A stretch of DNA of 64,000 nt, from assembly GCA_042854365.1 (NCBI GenBank), contig AP031437.1:1488001-1552000 (forward strand). The letters are read 5' to 3'. Positions 8,778 through 16,502 of the stretch are shown one piece after another (within the stretch, counting starts at the first letter, position 1; every line of letters starts with the position of its first letter). A model generated the notes under the pieces. The model did no database searches, was not told where the DNA came from, and saw only the letters and a list, made by a program, of their open reading frames with translations. Source of the stretch: Anaeromassilibacillus sp001305115 (GTDB lineage Bacteria; Bacillota; Clostridia; Oscillospirales; Acutalibacteraceae). Both the position numbers and the translations under genes were made by a program.

Positions 8778-10112
8778 TCACGATGAACGTCTGCCATCCA
8801 ACGTTTGCTGCACAATGTCGTGCATCAGGCTGTCTGTGAGAGTACCTGTGATATAACCAAAAACATTTCCCTCTTTGTCGATCATAAATGTAGTTGGAAA
8901 AGCCGTTACACCATAAGAAGCGAAGATTTCTCCGGTTGTATCCATGACAACAGGGTACGTATAGCCATTGTCTGAAAGGAACTGTGTGACTTCCTCAATG
9001 GTCCCATCCTGGTTGTATGGAACTTCGTCGGTTTTGGGGTTTGCTACCCCAAGAATCACAACGTCATCGTTATTTTGGTTGAACTCCTCGTACATTGCCT
9101 GAATGTCGGGCATCTCCTGCTTACAGGGACCACACCAAGTGGCCCAAAAGTTGAGAAATACCACCTGTCCTTTGTAGTCCGAAAGGGTGTGCGTATTACC
9201 ATTCTGATCTGTTAGGGTAAAATCGGGCGCTGGAATCTCAGGGATTTCTTCTTCTGGCTCGGAGCTTTCTGCTTCCGAAGAGGCCGGCGCACTGTTTTCG
9301 GGTTCTGAATGGTTGTCCCCTTCCCCACTGGAAACTGGAGGCGCCACAGAGGCGCTTTCTGAAGTGGTATTCCCTGAAGAACCACCAAAGCTGGATAGAT
9401 AACCGGTCACACCGTTCATCCAACCTGTAATCATCATTACGCCCATCAGGATCATCAAAATGCCACCGATTTTTACCGTATATTTGACGACGCGCTGGTG
9501 CTTTTTAAAGAAATCAAGAAGTGTACTGGTAAATAAGCCAACGGCTAAGAAAGGAATCACAAAGCCCAATGTATAAACACCGATCAGTGCGAAACCAGTT
9601 GCCGCAGAATTGGCGGAGGAAGCCATCAACAAAACACTTGCCAGAGCGGGACCCACACAGGGCGTCCATGCAAAACTGAAAGTGAATCCCAACACCAGGG
9701 CAACCAGTGGATTCATCGCCAGCCGGTCAAGCCGGAATGGGAGGCGATGTTCATTGCTGAGGAGACGGGAGCCGAAGATGCCGAGCTGATATAAGCCAAA
9801 AAGAATGACGATAACGCCGCCGATACGCGCCAACAACAGCCGGTTCCCACTAAAAAAGCGTCCTGCCGCTGTGAAGCCAAAACCCAGCAGGAAAAATGCA
9901 AAGCTAATGCCGATCACAAAGAACAGCGTGTTCAACATGACTTTTTTTCGCTGATAGTGGATGATACCATCCGAACCGACCGTTTTGGTGCCGCCCGCCA
10001 GATAACCAATATAGAGCGGAACCAACGGGAGCACACATGGAGAAAAGAAACTCAAAATGCCCTGCAAAAAGACGGTGATGGCAGATACGCCGGTTTCAAC
10101 TGAAAAGCCCAT
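8778..10112 (-). CDS. CcdA-type transmembrane electron transporter fused to TlpA-like thioredoxin
   Basis: 444 residues in two parts. Residues 1-235 are a CcdA/DsbD-beta membrane domain with about six helices and the paired redox cysteines Cys26 (SPCVLPL) and Cys152 (TPCVGPA). A Ser/Glu/Pro-rich linker (about 245-290) leads to an extracytoplasmic redoxin domain with the active site WCGPC (Cys327, Cys330) in a TlpA/ResA-type context, with a C-terminal cis-Pro in AFPTTFMI. It moves electrons from cytoplasmic thioredoxin to the outer face, for example for disulfide reduction. It sits between rrf2 and trxA on the same strand. Confidence 0.9.
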   Translation of the reverse strand: MGFSVETGVSAITVFLQGILSFFSPCVLPLVPLYIGYLAGGTKTVGSDGIIHYQRKKVMLNTLFFVIGISFAFFLLGFGFTAAGRFFSGNRLLLARIGGVIVILFGLYQLGIFGSRLLSNEHRLPFRLDRLAMNPLVALVLGFTFSFAWTPCVGPALASVLLMASSANSAATGFALIGVYTLGFVIPFLAVGLFTSTLLDFFKKHQRVVKYTVKIGGILMILMGVMMITGWMNGVTGYLSSFGGSSGNTTSESASVAPPVSSGEGDNHSEPENSAPASSEAESSEPEEEIPEIPAPDFTLTDQNGNTHTLSDYKGQVVFLNFWATWCGPCKQEMPDIQAMYEEFNQNNDDVVILGVANPKTDEVPYNQDGTIEEVTQFLSDNGYTYPVVMDTTGEIFASYGVTAFPTTFMIDKEGNVFGYITGTLTDSLMHDIVQQTLDGRRSS

Positions 10113-10159
10113 ATAGGACCTCCTTTAAGTGAATTTGAGACCCCACCGCAGCACCGCTT

Positions 10160-10603
10160 TTATAGCAGTTCCTGTGTCTCATGGTGAAAAATGCGATTTT
10201 CAATCATCTGAATGGTGATACTGTCCAGATGTACCTGACAAAGCTGGTCAAGCTGCCCGTAGATGTCGTCCATAATGGCGGCCATTCCGGATGCAATCAG
10301 GCATTTCATATCCGTGTCTCCGCTCTGCCAGGTGGCAGAGACGAACCGCATCTCGAGTGCTTCGCTGACTTCACGAAGGGTCACTGTAGAAGGGTCCCGA
10401 ATAAAATGATACCCACCGTCAATGCCCTCTTTGGTGGCGACCAGCTCAGCTTTTTTCAGCTTTGCCATAATCTTGCGGATTCGCGCCGGATTGGTGCACA
10501 CATTTTTTGCCAGCTCTTCGCTGGAAAGTGTGGTTCCCCTGTGATTTAAAAAGACAAGTGAGTGAACGGCTACGCTAAATTCGCTGTTCAAAAAGAATCC
10601 CAC
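10160..10603 (-). CDS. Rrf2 family transcriptional regulator
   Basis: 147 residues with the Rrf2 winged helix-turn-helix near the N terminus (SSEELAKNVCTNPARIRKIMAKLKKAELV, quoted only in part: recognition helix around residues 37-50) and the GIDGGYHF wing. Rrf2 proteins sense iron-sulfur clusters, nitric oxide or thiol state. The classical three closely spaced Cys are not seen; single Cys residues lie near positions 36, 101 and 122. It is the first gene of a unit with the CcdA-TlpA fusion (47-base gap) and probably trxA, so it likely controls this redox module and itself. Confidence 0.82.
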   Translation of the reverse strand: MGFFLNSEFSVAVHSLVFLNHRGTTLSSEELAKNVCTNPARIRKIMAKLKKAELVATKEGIDGGYHFIRDPSTVTLREVSEALEMRFVSATWQSGDTDMKCLIASGMAAIMDDIYGQLDQLCQVHLDSITIQMIENRIFHHETQELL

Positions 10604-10734
10604 CTCCGTTTGGAATCCAGATTTCCCCTTGCACGTCAGAGGTAAGCGGCAAAGCGCTTGGCCTTATAAAGCCTACTTTGCGATAGACTTTTGCAGATAG
10701 GGGCAACAAACTGTTCTTTTTTTAATTTCAGTTT

Positions 10735-10772
10735 CTAACGGTTAGTATAGAGAGAACGATTGGCTTTGTCAA
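10735..10772 (-). promoter_or_regulatory. Promoter of the rrf2 redox operon with overlapping palindrome
   Basis: Read on the minus strand: TTGACA (10772-10767), 17-base spacer, TATACT (10749-10744). The perfect palindrome CTAACGGTTAG (10735-10745) begins inside the -10 box, a natural position for a repressor site, probably Rrf2 itself. Confidence 0.7.
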
Positions 10773-11152
10773 CCCTATTCTACAAAAAATGGGATTTTTT
10801 CTTATTTTTGAGCAGATGAATATTTATAAGAACATCTTCTTCAAAATATAAAAAACGCCTGAAATCAAGACGGATTCGGCCAGATTTCAGACGCTTCAAA
10901 AAATCTATTATTTAATAGTACATGTTTGTTTAACTTCGATGTAAGGTCTACTTTTGTTGATACTCGCTCATATTTATATACTCTCCACTAGAAAAGCAAA
11001 CCATAGATAGCGTTGGCTACTGTGATCGAAACAAATTCGGCCTGTGGATATACCAAAAAGGAAAAATCATGTTTTATATTGACCTTCTCTTCCTATATTG
11101 ATTCCTACTTCCCTATACGCTCAAAATGTACACAAAAAATGCAAATGGCCCG
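10773..11152. other. Intergenic spacer upstream of rrf2 and downstream of the flavodoxin gene
   Basis: About 380 bases with low-complexity A/T-rich stretches and one minus-strand terminator at 10850-10895. A 71-codon plus-strand open frame at 11013 has no family resemblance and is not called. I see nothing else in it. Confidence 0.5.
10850..10895 (-). terminator. Terminator downstream of the flavodoxin gene
   Basis: On the minus strand GCGTCTGAAATC pairs with GATTTCAGGCG and is followed by T6. It lies about 260 bases beyond the flavodoxin stop. Confidence 0.75.
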
Positions 11153-11674
11153 TTACATAGAAGTTGTTTGTTCAAGAATCCGTTTTGCAAATTCCTTTGC
11201 GGCCTGTAAATCGCTTTCGTCAGGGTGAGTGCGGGCATGGTCAAAATTTTCCAGAAGGCCTTGCAGATGTGCGTCGCCTGGAGTTTCTGCCAACTGTGCT
11301 GCATAACGGTCCCGCACGGTGGTTGGCATCTTTCCTTGGCAGAGGTAGCTCCCAAGCAATCGATTGTCCTCTGGAAGAAATGCTTGGACTCGTGCGGCGA
11401 TGGCCGCAAAATAGGTGGAAGAGGCCCCGAAGCCGGCAGTCCCAAACAGGGCAACCTGTTTGCCGTGGAGCGTTTGCAGAAGGGCTTGTATCTCTGAAGG
11501 ACAGGTGCCTTTGTCAACCCAAAAACCAACGAGGATCACAGGCTCAGAAACAGATATTTGTTTTTCAGAGACCGCTTCGATGCGGGTTTCCTTCTCAGGA
11601 AATGCTTCATAAATGGCCTCTGCAAGCTGGCGGGTATTCCCGGTCTTTGAACAATACATAATGGCATATTTCAT
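11153..11674 (-). CDS. Flavodoxin-like protein
   Basis: About 173 residues. The N-terminal YCSKTGNTRQLAEAI is the FMN phosphate-binding loop of flavodoxins, and GFWVDKG and ALFGTAGFG match the second and third flavin-contact loops. It probably carries electrons as FMN-bound flavodoxin or works as a small flavin reductase subunit. The family resembles BilS-type flavodoxins of gut Clostridia, but no bilirubin reductase gene is adjacent, so that link is only a guess. ATG 11674 is chosen because GGAGGA lies seven bases upstream; the frame is open further upstream without a binding site. Confidence 0.8.
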   Translation of the reverse strand: MKYAIMYCSKTGNTRQLAEAIYEAFPEKETRIEAVSEKQISVSEPVILVGFWVDKGTCPSEIQALLQTLHGKQVALFGTAGFGASSTYFAAIAARVQAFLPEDNRLLGSYLCQGKMPTTVRDRYAAQLAETPGDAHLQGLLENFDHARTHPDESDLQAAKEFAKRILEQTTSM

Positions 11675-11860
11675 GACACGTTCCTCCTTTATGATCGAGC
11701 GGCAGGTAGATTCCACGGCCGGTATAAGTACATTCTGCAAGAACTCTCTTTTAAAAGTATACCATTTTTGCTGTAAAAAAGACAGCTTCTTTCTTTATTT
11801 CAAGGGGGGGCCACAAAGGAGAACAAAAGTCGGTTGCCGGACGGGTTCGGACAGACGTAC

Positions 11861-11908
11861 AAAAAGGACGCTCTGAATCACGTCCTCTTTAACCAGATTC
11901 AGAGCGTC
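11861..11908 (-). terminator. Terminator downstream of the AraC regulator
   Basis: GACGCTCTGAATC (11867-11879) pairs with GATTCAGAGCGTC (11896-11908); on the minus strand the hairpin is followed by CCTTTTTG. Confidence 0.8.
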
Positions 11909-11963
11909 ACATGCGAAGAGGTATCCTTTTGTTGCAAAGAGTAGTTACCCTCGCGTTTTTGGG

Positions 11964-12821
11964 TTATCTTACCTCGGATGCCTTGCGGACAGGAATCCAA
12001 ACCTCAAAGGTTGCATTTTTCGGATCAGGGGTGAGATAAACCTCCATATCCGGGCCATCCGCAAATTCATAGCCGGATGTCGGGAGCCATTCGGTGGCAA
12101 CACGTTTTTCCAGTTCTTGAATGGCTCCGGGCATGGGACCGGTTCCGGGGAAAATCGCCCAAGTAAAGGCAGGGACGGTGTAAGAGGCAAAATCACCAGC
12201 GGGCAAATCGCTCGCCACAGCAATCCAATAGCGCCAGTCCTCTTTTTCCCCACAGGCACAGACACCGAGTACCCCCGAAGGCTGACCGTTCATCAGCGGA
12301 ATAAGTTTCTGAAGCATCCCTTTTGAGGCTGCCTTGTTCCAAAGTTCCGGAACTGTTTGAAAGTTTTTCTCAATTTCCTTTTCCAGGGGTGCGCTCATGC
12401 CGACAATGCGAAATGCATCCTTTTGTTCCATACGATAATTCAATTCGACCTCTCCTTTGATAGTAATGACGAAGCTGATCGGCGGAAAGGAACGAAGCGG
12501 AACTCCTGGCTCCTTAGCGTTTGAGGGGGAAACCCCATGAATCCCCCGGAATGCGCGGTTGAAGGCTGTCGGGGATTCATAGCCATACTTTAGAGCAACG
12601 TCGAGAACTTTGGCGCCGTTTTGTAAGTCCAGCGCTGCCCGGGTCATTCGCCGCCGCCGGATGTACTCGGAAAGCGGAATTCCCGCCAGATAAGTGAACA
12701 TTCTTTGAAAGTGGTAGGTGGAACAGTAGGCAAGTTTTGCCGCTTGTTCCAACTCGATTTTGCCATCCAGATGTTCCTCAATGTACGCCAATGCCTGATT
12801 TAACCGTGTGATCCAGTCCAT
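11964..12821 (-). CDS. AraC family regulator with GyrI-like effector-binding domain
   Basis: About 285 residues. The N-terminal 110 residues form the AraC double helix-turn-helix (LAYCSTYHFQRMFTY and the ALKYGYESPTAFNRAF helix). The C-terminal half, from about residue 130, is a GyrI-like/SOUL-type ligand-binding domain ending in PDMEVYLTPDPK and VWIPV, as in Rob and many drug-responsive regulators. It probably senses a small hydrophobic compound. ATG 12821 has AAGGAG nine bases upstream; the TTG three codons earlier is too close to it. The gene stands alone with its own terminator. Confidence 0.88.
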   Translation of the reverse strand: MDWITRLNQALAYIEEHLDGKIELEQAAKLAYCSTYHFQRMFTYLAGIPLSEYIRRRRMTRAALDLQNGAKVLDVALKYGYESPTAFNRAFRGIHGVSPSNAKEPGVPLRSFPPISFVITIKGEVELNYRMEQKDAFRIVGMSAPLEKEIEKNFQTVPELWNKAASKGMLQKLIPLMNGQPSGVLGVCACGEKEDWRYWIAVASDLPAGDFASYTVPAFTWAIFPGTGPMPGAIQELEKRVATEWLPTSGYEFADGPDMEVYLTPDPKNATFEVWIPVRKASEVR

Positions 12822-13056
12822 GCAGATCAACTCCTTATCTTTAGGATAGAGGATTTTTAGAGATTCTTCCTCGCAATCGATGCACGAAAATGCGAGCTAC
12901 CTGTAAAGGGGCTTTTCTGTATCATACCATAAGCCCACTGGAATGTATCATTGATTCGGCAAGAATTTACGCTGGAAGCACAAAATAGAATCTTTGGAAA
13001 TTTGTGGCTTTTTCCTAAAAACAGTCTGTGCGCATTCTACAAAAAATATGTTATAT

Positions 13057-13102
13057 TTTCGTACGAAAGTAAATTGATATTCGCACGGAAAAGAGATATA
13101 AT
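13057..13102 (+). promoter_or_regulatory. Promoter of the glycyl radical enzyme operon with DeoR-type operator candidate
   Basis: TTGATA (13074-13079), exactly 17 bases, TATAAT (13097-13102). The perfect palindrome TTTCGTACGAAA (13057-13068) lies just upstream, and a degenerate copy TTCGCACGGAA (13080-13090) lies within the spacer. TTTCG-type repeats are typical of DeoR-family sites, and a DeoR gene ends this operon. Confidence 0.72.
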
Positions 13103-13148
13103 GAAGCCGTTGAAAGAATCCACATACAATTGGTAAAGGAGTAATCAC

Positions 13149-14015
13149 ATGGTTATCGATGTATATGCCTTCCCCGGCTTTATCAAAGAAATCTGTCAAG
13201 ACCCAGAGCGCGTGGAATTCCGCCGCCAGCAATATTTTCTCTACAAACAGCATGTTTGGCCGATGGAGTTGTTTATCAAACAACTCAATGCTGCGGGCAT
13301 TGACAAGTGTATCATCAGTGCAGAGGATGTGACAACCCGTGCGGGGGACACCATTGTTTCCAACGAAGAAGTGCGGACTCTGGTGGATTTACAGCCGGAA
13401 CGCTTGATTGGATTCGCCAGCGTAGACCCACAGCGGCCGGATGCGGTGGGGGTTTTGGAAAAAGCCTTCAAGGATCTGCACCTTGCAGGACTTAAGCTAA
13501 GTCCTGCGATGCAACACTTTTCGCCCAATGATTTTTCTCTGATGGACTCAATCTATCAGATCTGTTTGAAGTACAACAAACCCATTCTGTTCCAGTCCGG
13601 GATGACCTGGGTGAAGGACAGCCCCTCCACCTATTCCCGCCCCGTTCTATTTGAGGATGTAGCGATGCGTTATCCGGATCTGCGGGTTTGCCTGGGCCAT
13701 TTCGGCTGGCCTTACATCATGGAGACCGCCATGCTACTGCTCAAATATCCGAATGTTTATGCGGATACGGCGCTGCTCTATTTTGATTCACCCAAGCAGT
13801 TCTTCCACACCACTTTCAATGTCCAGATGGGTGAATATTGGATTGATCGCATGCTGGCGGATAAAGTTATGTTCGGCAGTACCTATCCCCGTATCGAGCA
13901 AAAGCGCATGATGGGTGCAGTGGATGTTTTGAATCTGCGTCCAAAACAGAAGGCGATGGTATTGGGCGGCAATGCCCTGCGTTTCTTAGGATTGGAGGAA
14001 AAAGAAAATGGTTAA
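13149..14015 (+). CDS. Amidohydrolase family protein (COG2159-like)
   Basis: 288 residues of the amidohydrolase-2 (metal-dependent hydrolase/decarboxylase) group. Visible pieces of the TIM barrel are IGFASVDPQRPDAV, LAGLKLSPAMQHF, KPILFQSG, VCLGHFGWPYIMETAMLL, VYADTALLYF and KVMFGSTYPRIEQ with the terminal GGNALRFLGL. The usual N-terminal HxH metal pair is absent: the first strand reads VIDVYAFPG. Substrate unknown. It is the first gene of the seven-gene operon, has AAAGGAG before its ATG, and overlaps yjbQ by 8 bases. Confidence 0.8.
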   Translation: MVIDVYAFPGFIKEICQDPERVEFRRQQYFLYKQHVWPMELFIKQLNAAGIDKCIISAEDVTTRAGDTIVSNEEVRTLVDLQPERLIGFASVDPQRPDAVGVLEKAFKDLHLAGLKLSPAMQHFSPNDFSLMDSIYQICLKYNKPILFQSGMTWVKDSPSTYSRPVLFEDVAMRYPDLRVCLGHFGWPYIMETAMLLLKYPNVYADTALLYFDSPKQFFHTTFNVQMGEYWIDRMLADKVMFGSTYPRIEQKRMMGAVDVLNLRPKQKAMVLGGNALRFLGLEEKENG

Positions 14016-14436
14016 GCATTATCAGTTCAGTGTCCTGACCGACGACGAGTATTCCTACCATTACATTGGGGATCGGGTCAAGGAGTATGTCAAGGAATCC
14101 GGGGTTACGAGTGGGATTGTCACAACGGTGGTCGCACATACCAACTGTGGCATTGTGGTCACAGAGCCGTTGGAATGTATTATGGATGACTTCAAGGTCT
14201 TGTTACATAAATTGGTGGACAACGACGCCGAATATTCCCATGCACATTTTCTGCCCACCTATGGGCGCACCAGCGCAAATGCCTATGGCCATCTGAGAAG
14301 CTTCTTGACAGGGAACAGTTGTATCTTCCCCATCCAGAATGGCAACATGGTGATGGGCGCCGCGCAGGAGATCACCTTGATGGAATTTGATGGCCCCCAA
14401 GAGAGAACGGTCTTTGTCGATGTGATTGGCGAATAA
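14008..14436 (+). CDS. YjbQ family protein (UPF0047)
   Basis: 142 residues. The YjbQ fold is recognised from VVAHTNCGIVVTEPLE in place of the usual HTTAALTINE, the HLRSFLTGNSCIFPI strand (family: H-K-S-LVG-S-I-PI) and the end TLMEFDGPQERTVFVDVIGE. YjbQ proteins have weak thiamine-phosphate synthase activity in vitro, but their real role is unknown. It overlaps the amidohydrolase end by 8 bases and is followed 12 bases later by the DUF4432 gene, so it belongs to the same pathway unit. GGAGG precedes the start. Confidence 0.85.
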   Translation: MVKHYQFSVLTDDEYSYHYIGDRVKEYVKESGVTSGIVTTVVAHTNCGIVVTEPLECIMDDFKVLLHKLVDNDAEYSHAHFLPTYGRTSANAYGHLRSFLTGNSCIFPIQNGNMVMGAAQEITLMEFDGPQERTVFVDVIGE

Positions 14437-14448
14437 GGAGGGGGATAT

Positions 14449-15453
14449 ATGGCGCGGGATGTCTTTGCTTATATTGGAGAGCCGGATCAATTGATGAGTG
14501 TACGGGAGGCACGGTTATTGGGCGGGCGGCAGGACGGCGTCCGTATGATTCAGCTGGATAACGGCGGCGCATTGGAATGCACCATACTTCCTGGACGCGC
14601 GATGGACCTCTATCAGGTGCGTTATAAAGGGGCCAACCTGAATTACATTGCACCGTGTGGCATTGTAGCGCCGGCTTACTACGACGCCCGTGGAACGGAA
14701 TGGTTGCGTAGTTTTTATGTGGGATTTCTGACCACGTGCGGTTTACAACATATTGGTTCACCGGCGGAGATCGCTGGCGAGGTTCGTGGGCTGCACGGCC
14801 GGGAGGCCAATTGTCCTGCAGAGGATGTGCGCGTTACGCGCGACCGCGCAGGGGATTCCATGGAACTGACCGTGGAGGGTACGATGCGAGAGGCGCGCAT
14901 CTTTGGGGAAAACCTGCGCCTGCACCGCACGTACACGTTCTCCTATGGAGAGGATGCCTTCACGCTTACGGATACGGTGACAAACCATGGGTTTGGGGCG
15001 CGGCCCTTTCTGCTCTCCTATCATATTAATTTTGGCTATCCGTTGCTTTGTGAGGATACAGAGATTCTTTTGGACAGCTTGGGCGTGGAACCGCGTGATG
15101 CACATGCCGCGCAGGAAATCAGCCGTTGGAGGGAGATCAAACCGCCGACATACCCCTATCAAGAATGCTGCTATTTCCATGAGCTGGCGGAGGATGCGCA
15201 GGGCCGAAGCGGTTATACCATCTATAATCCGCGCAGGCACATCGGCGTCCGGGTTTCCTGGAAGCATGCCGATCTTCCCTGCTTCTGTCAGTGGAAAATG
15301 CTGGGAAAGGGTGAATATGTCCTGGGAATGGAACCCCTGAACGCACCTCTGGATGGCAAGAAAATCGGCGAAGAGGGCTGTACAGCGCCTGTTCTTCAGC
15401 CGGGAGAAAGCAAAACCTACACTCTGTACTTTACATTTATAGAGGAGTTGTAA
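14449..15453 (+). CDS. DUF4432 family protein, aldose-1-epimerase superfamily
   Basis: 334 residues. The galactose-mutarotase-like fold is suggested by LECTILPGRAMDLYQVRYKG (in part), YVGFLTTCGLQHIG, the LHRTYTFSYGEDAFTLTDTVTNHG strand region and LLSYHINFGYPLL, where family members keep catalytic or sugar-binding His and Glu residues; the C-terminal half has VLGMEPLNAP. DUF4432 proteins occur in sugar-catabolic operons and probably interconvert anomers or bind a sugar. It sits directly before a sugar-kinase gene, which supports a carbohydrate substrate for the operon. Strong site GGAGGGGG upstream. Confidence 0.84.
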   Translation: MARDVFAYIGEPDQLMSVREARLLGGRQDGVRMIQLDNGGALECTILPGRAMDLYQVRYKGANLNYIAPCGIVAPAYYDARGTEWLRSFYVGFLTTCGLQHIGSPAEIAGEVRGLHGREANCPAEDVRVTRDRAGDSMELTVEGTMREARIFGENLRLHRTYTFSYGEDAFTLTDTVTNHGFGARPFLLSYHINFGYPLLCEDTEILLDSLGVEPRDAHAAQEISRWREIKPPTYPYQECCYFHELAEDAQGRSGYTIYNPRRHIGVRVSWKHADLPCFCQWKMLGKGEYVLGMEPLNAPLDGKKIGEEGCTAPVLQPGESKTYTLYFTFIEEL

Positions 15454-15499
15454 TAAAGACACATTTGGTGTAATATTTTATGGAGAAAGGGCGAACAAC

Positions 15500-16438
15500 A
15501 TGGCATACGATCTTGTGACAGTCAGTGCAATCCTGTGTGAAATCATGCGTAAGGAATTGGATAAACCTTTGGATAAACCGGCAGACTTTACCGGGCCATA
15601 TGCGAGCGGCGATACACCCATCACGGTCAATGTGGCTGCAAAGCTGGGCGCAAAGACTGCCGTTATCGGCAGTGTGGGCCCCGACCCATTTGGAAAGTGC
15701 TTTAAAGAGCAGATGGTTTCCAGTGGCGTTGACGTGAGCATGGTTAAGGAGATCCCCGGCGCCTCCACCGGATGTGCATTTGTCTGCTATTATACGGGAG
15801 GAAGCCGTGATTTTCTGTATCACAGCCGCCATGCTGCGGCCGGTATGACCCGCGCAGAGGATCTCGACATGGAGAAACTCCAGGGAACCAAGTGGTTCCA
15901 TCTCACTGGCTACAATATGAGTGTGAGCAAAAGTTTGCAGGAGACTTGTTACCGCATTGTCAAAGAACTGCCTGAAGGTAGCCGCATCAGTTTTGATCCC
16001 AACATCCGTCCCGAATCCCTCAGTGTGGAGGAGGTGCGGGAACTCTGCCGTCCAGTGATCGAAAAGGCGAGCATTCTTTTCCCGAGTAAAACAGAGGCCG
16101 CAATGTTTACCGGCCGTGCGACCGATGAGGAAGGATGCCGTCTATGGGCCAATCAAGGCAAGCTGGTGGTTTTAAAGAACGGCAGCGATGGCTGCATCCT
16201 ATACCAAGGGAGTGAAAAGATCGCCGTCCCCAGCTTTTCTGTGGAAGAAGTCGATCCTACCGGTGCCGGGGATACCTTCTGTGGGGCATTTTTAACCGCT
16301 CTGATCGAAGGGAAGTCTCTCGAAGAGTGTGGCCGGTTTGCTTGTGCAGCCGGCGCAATGAGTGTACGCAAACAGGGGCCGATGGAGGGCGCCCCCAATC
16401 GCGAAGAGCTGGAAGCATTTTTGAAGGCGAACGTATAA
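15500..16438 (+). CDS. PfkB family carbohydrate kinase
   Basis: 312 residues of the ribokinase/PfkB family. Visible features: GDTPITVNVAAKLGAKTAVIGSVGPDPFG near the N terminus (quoted from conserved region 37-61), SFDPNIRP, and the C-terminal ATP-site signature DPTGAGDTFCGAF with catalytic Asp258. It phosphorylates a sugar or related polyol. The substrate cannot be read out. The family resembles 2-keto-3-deoxygluconate and fructose kinases. It lies between the epimerase-like gene and the glycyl radical enzyme, so the GRE may act on its phosphorylated product or on its precursor. Confidence 0.9.
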   Translation: MAYDLVTVSAILCEIMRKELDKPLDKPADFTGPYASGDTPITVNVAAKLGAKTAVIGSVGPDPFGKCFKEQMVSSGVDVSMVKEIPGASTGCAFVCYYTGGSRDFLYHSRHAAAGMTRAEDLDMEKLQGTKWFHLTGYNMSVSKSLQETCYRIVKELPEGSRISFDPNIRPESLSVEEVRELCRPVIEKASILFPSKTEAAMFTGRATDEEGCRLWANQGKLVVLKNGSDGCILYQGSEKIAVPSFSVEEVDPTGAGDTFCGAFLTALIEGKSLEECGRFACAAGAMSVRKQGPMEGAPNREELEAFLKANV

Positions 16439-16502
16439 GAAATCTATTTAAGAATGATAGAACAAAGGATCAAGAACGACGGAACGAAAGGAAGGAATCC
16501 AT

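Noticed and set aside
11013..11228. 71-codon plus-strand frame
   Set aside because: No binding site or family features; overlaps the flavodoxin gene end.
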